The notes below the pieces were generated by a model. That model searched no databases and was not told the DNA's origin. It worked only from the letters and a program-made list of their open reading frames with translations. Made by a program: the position numbers and the translations under genes. DNA of 20,825 nucleotides from DASZZX01 sp036260415 (lineage in GTDB: Bacteria > Actinomycetota > Nitriliruptoria > Nitriliruptorales > JAHWKO01): contig DASZZX010000138.1 of assembly GCA_036260415.1 (NCBI GenBank), positions 1 through 20,825 of the forward strand. Reading direction: 5' to 3'. This document shows positions 16,155 to 20,825 of the stretch, one piece after another (within the stretch, counting starts at the first letter, position 1; each line of letters opens with the position of its first letter).

Positions 16155-16390
16155 CGCGGAAGGTCCTCACGACGGCAGCACACGGACACCGTGGACGCAG
16201 CCCTGCCGACCGTAGACCATGCGCCGGGGTCGGTGCCGACGGTCGGGCGACGCCGCCCCCCGGATGCCGCACCGTGCCGTGGCGCTGTCGACCCGAGCGG
16301 CAGGTCGGTGGACCCGACGCAGGCTGCCGCCCGGCGCCGACCGCCACGCCGCGCCACCGTCGCCTCCGACGGTCACGCCCGACGGCGCGG
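16155..16390. other. Divergent intergenic stretch between the fourth kinase and the iron module
   Basis: This part of the 324-base gap between the kinase start and the bfd start holds no credible coding sequence on either strand. On the minus strand TACGGT at 16214-16209 is a candidate -10 for the kinase. I see no repeat or structured RNA in the remainder. Confidence 0.5.
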
Positions 16391-16409
16391 TGAGGTTAGG
16401 TTGACCTAA
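16391..16409. promoter_or_regulatory. DtxR/IdeR-type iron box
   Basis: TGAGGTTAGGTTGACCTAA matches the consensus TTAGGTTAGGCTAACCTAA at 16 of 19 positions. The site also contains the inverted repeat GGTTAGGT-TG-ACCTAACC (16394-16411). DtxR/IdeR with bound Fe(II) represses uptake genes at such sites and can activate storage genes. It overlaps the -35 of the bfd promoter, and the genes that follow are for iron storage and release. Confidence 0.87.
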
Positions 16410-16429
16410 CCGCTGGTCGGTCCTACCGT
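16401..16429 (+). promoter_or_regulatory. Promoter of the bfd-bfr iron module
   Basis: TTGACC (16401-16406) and TACCGT (16424-16429) are 17 bases apart, matching sigma-70 -35 and TAnnnT -10 elements. Transcription would start near 16436, 43 bases before the bfd GTG. This rules out the in-frame GTG at 16428 as the start. The -35 lies within the iron box. Confidence 0.75.
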
Positions 16430-16478
16430 GGCTCGCCAGCCGACGCACCGCCGTCTGGGTCCAGGTGGGAGGCTCGGC

Positions 16479-16718
16479 GTGTACGTGTGCCACTGCGGGG
16501 TCGTCACGGATCGCGAGATCCGTGCCGCGATCGACGGTGGGGCACGTGATGTCTGCGCGGTGGCCGAGCGCTGTGGGGCGGCTGTTCGCTGCGGAGGGTG
16601 TGTCCCCGCGGTCTGCGAGCTGCTGGCCGCGGCCGGGATCGCGTGTCCGGCGGTGAGCGTGCGTCAGATCCGCGCCGAGCTGCGCCGCCGGGGCATCCCC
16701 CTGCCAGCGGCGAGCTAG
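16479..16718 (+). CDS. bfd: Bacterioferritin-associated ferredoxin (BFD-like [2Fe-2S] protein)
   Basis: A 79-residue protein with the Fer2_BFD pattern: Cys4, Cys6 (YVCHCGVVTDREI) and Cys38, Cys41 (RCGGCVPAV), the same spacing and numbering as in characterised Bfd proteins. Bfd binds bacterioferritin near its heme and passes electrons inward to reduce and release stored iron. The short helix-turn-helix fold is followed by about 30 C-terminal residues (SVRQIRAELRRRGIPLPAAS at the end). GTG at 16479 has GGGAGG at 16467-16472. It lies directly behind the iron-box promoter and 85 bases before the bacterioferritin gene, so the pair is likely controlled together. Some actinobacterial genomes lack a bfd gene next to bfr, so the pairing itself is informative. 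Confidence 0.93.
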   Translation: MYVCHCGVVTDREIRAAIDGGARDVCAVAERCGAAVRCGGCVPAVCELLAAAGIACPAVSVRQIRAELRRRGIPLPAAS

Positions 16719-16733
16719 AGACGCACGGTGGGT

Positions 16734-16750
16734 TCGCTCCGGTGGAGCGA
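16734..16750 (+). terminator. Intercistronic hairpin between bfd and bfr
   Basis: TCGCTCC (16734-16740), GGT, GGAGCGA (16744-16750) is a perfect 7-bp stem with a 3-base loop, 16 bases after the bfd stop. It is not followed by a T-tract and may be an attenuator or processing site rather than a full terminator. TACGGT at 16778-16783 could be a second -10 for bfr, 21 bases before its ATG. Confidence 0.45.
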
Positions 16751-16803
16751 GCGTGGCGCCCAGCCCGTCACGGCCCCTACGGTGCGCACGACCAGGAGAT
16801 GCC

Positions 16804-17277
16804 ATGCGCGGCGACGACCGGATCATCGAGTTCCTCAACGAGCACCTGACGGCCGAGCTCACCCTGATCAACCAGTACTTCCTCGGTTCCAGGATTTTCG
16901 ACAACTGGGGGTTGCGCGGGCTCGCGAAGATTCTGCGGGACATCTCGCTGGAGGAGATGGAGGACGCCGAGCACCTCATCGACCGCATCCTCTACCTGGA
17001 GGGTCATCCCAACCTGCAGCGGCTCGGCACCGTGCGGGTCGGCGAGACGCCGCAGGAGCAACTGGAGCTCGCGCTGGACTGCGAGCGGGCGGCGATCGAG
17101 CGGCTGCGGCGGGGAGTGGAGCTGTGCGTCGAGGTGGGTGACCACGGGACCCGCGAGCTCGTGGCCCGCATGCTCGAGGAGGAGGAGCGCCACACCGACT
17201 TCTTCGAGTCACAGCTGGACGTGATCCAGCGGGTCGGCGTGCAGAACTACCTCGCCCAGTACGTGCGCGGCGACTAG
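16804..17277 (+). CDS. bfr: Bacterioferritin, with ferroxidase His54 replaced by Asp
   Basis: A 157-residue heme-binding ferritin that oxidises Fe(II) and stores Fe(III) in a 24-subunit cage. It aligns without gaps to E. coli Bfr. Glu18, Glu51, Glu94, Glu127 and His130 of the di-iron centre are present, and Met52 can ligate heme. Residue 54, His in E. coli Bfr (EEMKHAD), is Asp here (EEMEDAEH; codon GAC at 16963-16965), so the ferroxidase centre lacks one of its two His ligands. His57 is nearby but three residues on. FDNWGLRGLAK, RILYLEGHPNLQRLG and GVQNYLAQYV are typical. The ATG at 16804 has AGGAGA at 16794-16799. It follows bfd in the iron-box-controlled unit. Whether the substitution slows ferroxidation or gives a different iron site cannot be told from sequence. 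Confidence 0.95.
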   Translation: MRGDDRIIEFLNEHLTAELTLINQYFLGSRIFDNWGLRGLAKILRDISLEEMEDAEHLIDRILYLEGHPNLQRLGTVRVGETPQEQLELALDCERAAIERLRRGVELCVEVGDHGTRELVARMLEEEERHTDFFESQLDVIQRVGVQNYLAQYVRGD

Positions 17278-17285
17278 CCCCCGTC

Positions 17286-17314
17286 GTCGGGCTCGTGCGA
17301 CCGCGGGGCCCGAC
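17286..17314. terminator. Weak hairpin after bfr
   Basis: GTCGGGC (17286-17292) and GCCCGAC (17308-17314) pair over 7 bp with a 15-base loop, 9 bases after the bfr stop, in the 116-base gap to the convergent Kelch gene. No T-tract. The remaining gap has only short GC-rich palindromes such as CCGCCGGCGG near 17343. Confidence 0.35.
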
Positions 17315-17393
17315 GCGACGCTGACCGATCGACCGCCGCCGACCGCCGGCGGGGACCGCGGAGACGCGTGTCACCGCGCGTGCAACGCGGGGG

Positions 17394-18413
17394 TCAGGGC
17401 GCCAGCTGCAGCGCCTCGTTGGCGGCGGAGAACGCGAACCCGGGCTGCGGACCACCGGCGATCACGAACACGACCGTCCCGACGGCTGTCACCCCGAGGC
17501 CGTGGCGAGCCGTGGGCAGCGGTGGCAACGACCGCCACGCGCCGGTCCGTGGATCGAATGCCTCCACCTCGTCGAAGGTGCCAGCGGCCTCCTCCCCACC
17601 GGCGGTGACCACCAGCCCGTCGGCGGTTGCGGTCGCAGCGAACCCGCCCCGCGGGGTGGGCAGGTCGGCCAGCCGCTGCCACGCGCCGGCCGCCGGGTCG
17701 TACGCCTCCGCGGCCGCGAGGTTCGTGCCGATCCCGCCGGTGCGGCCGCCGACGGCGAACAGCCGGCCGTCGGCTGCCGCCACCCCCAGGTGCTCGCGGG
17801 GGGTGGGCGGACCCTCCACCGTCGACCACGACGCGGCGTCGGGGTCGAACACCAGCAGCCTGTCAGCCAACCCGTCCGGGCCCACCCCGCCGGCCACGTA
17901 CAGCCTGCCGGCAAGACCGGCCGCGCCCGCCGCAGCGCGCGGCTGCGGCATGCGCGGCAGCTCCTCCCAGCGGTCCCCGGCGAGCCGGAACGCCCGGTCG
18001 GAGGGGTCGCGCAGACCCGGTCCGCGGTAACCGCCCACCACGTACACGGTGCCGTCGAGGCTGGCGGCCATGGCGTGGTTGACGGCGATCGGCAGGTCCG
18101 GTCCCGCACGCCACGCGCGCGCGGCGGGGTCGTAGACCTCGACCGTGGCGACGGTCGCCTGTCCGGCCTCGACGAAGCCGCCGATCACCAGCACCCGCTC
18201 GCCGTCGCTCGCGGCCGTGACCTCGGTGCGGGCCGTGGGGGCGGGGGGCAGGCGCTGCCAGGCCGTCGAGGTCGGTGGCCTCGCGGTGGCCGTCGGGGTC
18301 TGGGGCGTCCCCGTCCCCGCCGGTTCGGGGCCCGGTCCTGGGGAGGGCCCGCGGGGGGTGCAGGCCGCGACGGCCGACGCCGCGACCACCAGCGCGACCA
18401 GGCAGCGGTTCAC
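17394..18413 (-). CDS. Kelch-repeat beta-propeller lipoprotein
   Basis: A predicted lipoprotein of 339 residues. The signal sequence VNRCLVALVVAASAVAAC ends at Cys18 in an AVAAC lipobox, followed by a Pro/Gly/Thr-rich tether of about 35 residues. Six Kelch blades follow, each with a hydrophobic strand, a GG pair, then a D/P-rich turn and W: for example VLVIGGFVEAG...VYDPAARAW, VYVVGGYRG...RWEEL, LYVAGGVGP...FDPDAASW, LFAVGGRTG...AYDPAAGAW, LVVTAGGEE...FDPRTGAW and VFVIAGGPQ. Six blades would close a propeller on the outer face of the membrane. Kelch propellers bind proteins or sugars, and some are oxidases, but no copper ligand set is evident. The GTG at 18413 has no Shine-Dalgarno sequence. 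TACGGT at 18426-18421 lies exactly 7 bases upstream, suggesting a leaderless transcript. It is divergent from the DsbA-like gene. Confidence 0.88.
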   Translation of the reverse strand: MNRCLVALVVAASAVAACTPRGPSPGPGPEPAGTGTPQTPTATARPPTSTAWQRLPPAPTARTEVTAASDGERVLVIGGFVEAGQATVATVEVYDPAARAWRAGPDLPIAVNHAMAASLDGTVYVVGGYRGPGLRDPSDRAFRLAGDRWEELPRMPQPRAAAGAAGLAGRLYVAGGVGPDGLADRLLVFDPDAASWSTVEGPPTPREHLGVAAADGRLFAVGGRTGGIGTNLAAAEAYDPAAGAWQRLADLPTPRGGFAATATADGLVVTAGGEEAAGTFDEVEAFDPRTGAWRSLPPLPTARHGLGVTAVGTVVFVIAGGPQPGFAFSAANEALQLAP

Positions 18414-18426
18414 GCGTCGGACCGTA
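18411..18426 (-). promoter_or_regulatory. Predicted -10 element of a leaderless transcript for the Kelch gene
   Basis: On the minus strand TACGGT (18426-18421) is followed by 7 bases and then the GTG start. This is the same geometry as at the CPBP gene (7717-7732). There is no Shine-Dalgarno sequence, which fits translation from the 5' end of the mRNA. Confidence 0.5.
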
Positions 18427-18494
18427 CCTGTCCGTCCGGCCGCAGCACCCCGCGTCGCTGGGCGACCCTGGTGACAGCGGCGCGTGGAGGCTGC

Positions 18495-19190
18495 GTGGTC
18501 ACGGCTCTCGAGTTCTTCTTCGACCCCGCCTGCCCCTTCTGCTGGGTCACCTCCCGTTGGGTGAAGGAGGTGCAGCGTCTGCGCGGCCTCGACGTCACCT
18601 GGCGGTTCGCCGCGCTGCGGCTGCTCAACGACGCGGCGAGCTACGCCGACAAGCCCCCGGAGTACCCGCAGGAGCACCAGCGCGGTCTGGAGATGCTGCG
18701 GGTGTGCGCGGCGGTGCGTGCGGGGGAGGGCCCCGACGTGATCGGCGACCTGTACACCGCCATGGGGGAGGCGGTGTGGCACGCCGAGCCAGCCGGGCCA
18801 CGCTTCCGTGACGTCCTCGCCGACGTGGCACGCGGCCGGGACATCAAGGCCGTCGTGTCACGCGTCGGGTTGTCGCCGTCGTACGCCGCCGCCGCCGACG
18901 ACCCCGGTTGGGACGTGCTGATCCGAGCGGAGACCGACGAGGCGCTGGAGCGTGCCGGCGGTGAGGTGGGCACCCCGATCCTGTCGCTGTCGCCGCCGGA
19001 CGGGCCGGCGTTCTTCGGGCCGGTCATCAGCGAGCCGCCGACCGGCGAGGACGCGGTGCGGCTGTGGGAGGCGGTCGAGACGCTGGCCCGCTGGGACGGC
19101 TTCGCGGAGCTGAAGCGGTCGCTGCGCGACGTGCCACGCGTCCCGCTGACGGCCGACCTCGACGACCCGGCGGCGCGCCGTGCCAGCTGA
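18495..19190 (+). CDS. DsbA-like thioredoxin-fold protein, Rv2466c (mycothiol-dependent nitroreductase) family
   Basis: A 231-residue thioredoxin-fold protein with helical insertion. The redox motif is DPACPFCW (Cys13, Cys16) at the end of the first strand, followed by VTSRWVKEVQRLRGLDVTWR. The C-terminal part has EVGTPILSL with the cis-Pro typical of the fold and PAFFGPVISEPPTGEDAVRLWE. This order matches Rv2466c of M. tuberculosis (DPxCPWCW, TSRW, FFGPV), a mycothiol-dependent reductase of nitro compounds. CPFC replaces CPWC here. No signal peptide, so cytoplasmic, unlike periplasmic DsbA. GTG at 18495 has GGAGG at 18486-18490; the longer open frame upstream is antisense to the Kelch gene. 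A mycothiol-using organism is implied but not shown by other genes in the window. Confidence 0.88.
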   Translation: MVTALEFFFDPACPFCWVTSRWVKEVQRLRGLDVTWRFAALRLLNDAASYADKPPEYPQEHQRGLEMLRVCAAVRAGEGPDVIGDLYTAMGEAVWHAEPAGPRFRDVLADVARGRDIKAVVSRVGLSPSYAAAADDPGWDVLIRAETDEALERAGGEVGTPILSLSPPDGPAFFGPVISEPPTGEDAVRLWEAVETLARWDGFAELKRSLRDVPRVPLTADLDDPAARRAS

Positions 19191-19254
19191 CGCGCGTGGG
19201 TCGCCCGCCCGGTCGGGCCGGGGTCACAGCCGGGGCGGGGAGGTCACAGGCAGC

Positions 19255-20211
19255 TCAGCGCACGGGTGGGATGACGCCCATCCTCCCCGCCTGGTAGTCC
19301 TCGACCGCCTGCAGGATCTCGTGACGGGTGTTCATGACGAACGGCCCGTAGTGGAAGATCGGCTCGCGGATGGGCGCCCCGCCGAGCAGCAGGACCTCCA
19401 GGGCCGCCACGTTCACCGGCTGGCGTTGCGCGGCGCGTAGCACCAGCCCGTCGCCCGGGCCGAGCACCGCCAACTGCCCCTCCGTGATGGCGATCGCCTC
19501 CGACCCCACCGTGCCATCGCCGGCCAGGACGTAGGCGAGCGCGTTGAAGTCGGCCCGCCACGGCAGGCACAGCTGCGCGCCCGGGCTGATCGACGCGTGC
19601 GCGTAGGCGATGGGCGTGTGGGTCCGACCGGGGCCGCCGTGACCGTCGAGGTCGCCTGCGATCAGTCGTAGCAACGCCCCCCCGTCATCCGAGGACAGCA
19701 GCGTGAGGCCGTCGGCGGTGAGGTCCTGATAGCGGGGCGTCACCAGCTTGGAGCGACGTGGGAGGTTGACCCACAGCTGCACCCCGTGCATGACGCCGCC
19801 CCGGATATACAACTCGTGGGTGGGCATCTCGGAGTGCACGATCCCGGCCCCGGCGGTCATCCACTGGGTGTCACCGTCGCGGATGATCCCTCCGCTGCCG
19901 GTGGAGTCGCGGTGCTCCAGCGCCCCGTCGAGGATGTAGGTGACCGTCTCGAACCCGCGGTGGGGGTGGTCGGGGGCGCCTCGCGCCTCGTAGGGCGCCA
20001 GCTCGCGGCCGCCCATGTGGTCGAGCAGCAGGAACGGGTCGGCCTCCCGCAGGCTGACCACCCCCGGGAAGGGCCGGCGCACCTCGAACCCCTCGCCCTC
20101 CAGCGTGCGCTGCGCGGTCACCAGCCGGGCGAGCGGGCGCCAGGTCGTGGCGGCGGGGTCGGGGGCGGGGATCCTGGGCAGGGCGAGGGGATCAGCGGTG
20201 ATCGCGGGCAC
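19255..20211 (-). CDS. Pirin family protein (bicupin)
   Basis: A 318-residue iron-binding double cupin. The N-terminal cupin carries the pirin hallmarks DHMGGRELAPYEARG, DHPHRGFETVTYILDG (two His ligands) and QWMTAGAGIVHSEMP (third His and the Glu). HGVQLWVNLPRRSKLVTPRYQ links to the C-terminal cupin, which ends REPIFHYGPFVMNTRHEI. Bacterial pirins have been reported as quercetin dioxygenases or as regulators of central metabolism; which applies here is unknown. I choose the GTG at 20211 because AGGAGG stands 8 bases upstream (20222-20217), although a TTG at 20253 would extend the frame by 14 residues. The stop of the MpaB-like gene lies 54 bases upstream on the same strand, so the two may be co-transcribed. 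An inverted repeat lies between them. Confidence 0.95.
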   Translation of the reverse strand: MPAITADPLALPRIPAPDPAATTWRPLARLVTAQRTLEGEGFEVRRPFPGVVSLREADPFLLLDHMGGRELAPYEARGAPDHPHRGFETVTYILDGALEHRDSTGSGGIIRDGDTQWMTAGAGIVHSEMPTHELYIRGGVMHGVQLWVNLPRRSKLVTPRYQDLTADGLTLLSSDDGGALLRLIAGDLDGHGGPGRTHTPIAYAHASISPGAQLCLPWRADFNALAYVLAGDGTVGSEAIAITEGQLAVLGPGDGLVLRAAQRQPVNVAALEVLLLGGAPIREPIFHYGPFVMNTRHEILQAVEDYQAGRMGVIPPVR

Positions 20212-20237
20212 GAGGCCACCTCCTGTCCCCGTCGCTA

Positions 20238-20257
20238 ACGGTTGCGGGCGCAACCGT
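20238..20257. promoter_or_regulatory. Perfect inverted repeat between the oxygenase and pirin genes
   Basis: ACGGTTGC (20238-20245), GGGC, GCAACCGT (20250-20257) is a perfect 8-base inverted repeat. It is 27-46 bases upstream of the pirin GTG and 9 bases after the stop of the upstream gene. It could be an operator for the pirin gene or, as RNA, a hairpin ending or attenuating the upstream transcript. There is no T-tract. Confidence 0.5.
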
Positions 20258-20265
20258 ATGCCCGG

Positions 20266-20825
20266 TCACGCCACCTCGCTCGGGCGGCGGGCACGCTCGC
20301 CGGCCGCGCGGACGACCGGCGACGTGCCGGTGCCAGCTCGCCACAGTGCCAGCAATGCCCGGGTGTGCGCCGTGAGCGCGGCCGCTGGGACCCGACCGAC
20401 GGGCACCCCGAGTAGCCGCCGCAGGTCGGGGTCCACCGTGGCGAGCGCCCCGCTCACCATCGGCAGGTAGGCGGCGCGGACCAGCGGATCGAGGGACGGC
20501 CACAGCAGGAAGCGCAGGGCGGCGCGGCCCTGCGAGGTGACCTGCAGCTCGGGACGGTAGGCGCGCAGCCGGGTACGCAGCTGGGTCACGTCCTGCGGCA
20601 GCGTGCCGTCGTCGACCATCGGCAGCGGCGTCGCGTCGGTCAGCGTGTCCAGGTCGACCCGCGGGTCGAGCAGCGCGGCGGCGCGCGACTGCTCGGCGAC
20701 GAACGCATCCGCCGCGGTCGGATCGAGCCGATGGGGCGCGTACGCCGCATGGGCGGCGAGGAAGCTCGAGGTCAGCGCCCCCGACACCCACCCCAGCAGG
20801 TGCGGATCGTCGGCTCGGTAGCGCC
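20266..20825 (-). CDS. Oxygenase MpaB family protein (DUF2236, Lcp-like), 5' end outside window
   Basis: Only the C-terminal 186 residues are in the window; the frame is open to the right edge. The visible part begins YRADDPHLLGWVSGALTSSF, the conserved block of the MpaB/latex-clearing-protein family (usually YRAtDPelLlWVhatLv.S), where heme-binding residues lie. It continues with a helical segment, LPQDVTQLRTRLRAYRPELQ, and FLLWPSLDPLVRAAYLPMVS, which fits the family's C-terminal helices. Members include fungal MpaB (a mycophenolate-pathway oxygenase) and rubber oxygenase Lcp; most actinobacterial copies have no known substrate. Relative to the usual V-H-A-T, this copy has V-S-G-A, so a conserved His may be missing here. 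A GTG at 20787 falls inside the conserved block and is not the start. Pirin follows downstream. Confidence 0.8.
   Translation of the reverse strand, partial: RYRADDPHLLGWVSGALTSSFLAAHAAYAPHRLDPTAADAFVAEQSRAAALLDPRVDLDTLTDATPLPMVDDGTLPQDVTQLRTRLRAYRPELQVTSQGRAALRFLLWPSLDPLVRAAYLPMVSGALATVDPDLRRLLGVPVGRVPAAALTAHTRALLALWRAGTGTSPVVRAAGERARRPSEVA

Overview
The window is very GC-rich, uses many GTG and some TTG starts, and carries a Bpa/PafE-type proteasome activator gene and an Rv2466c-like (mycothiol-linked) thioredoxin-fold protein. Together these point to a high-GC actinomycete chromosome; a deep-branching lineage such as the Nitriliruptoria/Egibacter group is possible but is only my inference. 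I see no tRNA, rRNA, CRISPR array, insertion sequence or phage gene.

Layout. (1) Positions 1-4386 hold three consecutive plus-strand membrane Ser/Thr kinase genes: the C-terminal end of one (probably a kinase), then two complete ones. Between and after them lie two decayed transporter genes: a minus-strand ABC-2 exporter remnant and a plus-strand MFS remnant. Both have lost internal core segments and change reading frame. (2) 4458-6298 is a translationally coupled pair, an NAD-dependent epimerase/dehydratase and a UdgX-type uracil-DNA glycosylase with an added C-terminal Rho_N/SAP-like tail. (3) 6329-8470 holds divergent genes for an erythromycin-esterase-family protein and a CPBP membrane protease. 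(4) 8683-10412 holds a sigma-70 factor followed by a stand-alone Pnkp-like polynucleotide kinase domain. (5) 10552-11271 (minus) holds bpa followed by a 64-residue protein with a possible CxC/HxxxxxH metal site. (6) 11401-14260 holds a CapA-like protein (plus), convergent with a minus-strand acyl-CoA dehydrogenase to MBL-hydrolase pair. (7) 14439-16154 (minus) encodes a fourth membrane kinase with a discoidin-like ectodomain. (8) 16391-17277 is an iron module: a 19-bp DtxR/IdeR-type iron box laid over the -35 of a well-formed promoter, followed by bfd and bacterioferritin. (9) 17394-20825 holds a Kelch lipoprotein (minus), a DsbA-like nitroreductase-family protein (plus), a pirin (minus) and the 5'-truncated end of an MpaB/DUF2236 oxygenase (minus).

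The genes form several small independent transcription units rather than one pathway. The strongest joint logic is in the iron module (regulatory site, promoter, Bfd, Bfr) and in the bpa unit. The strongest candidates for something little described are the bpa plus CxC/H micro-protein pair, the UdgX-Rho_N fusion, the bacterioferritin whose ferroxidase His54 is Asp, and the array of kinases with unrelated extracellular tails.
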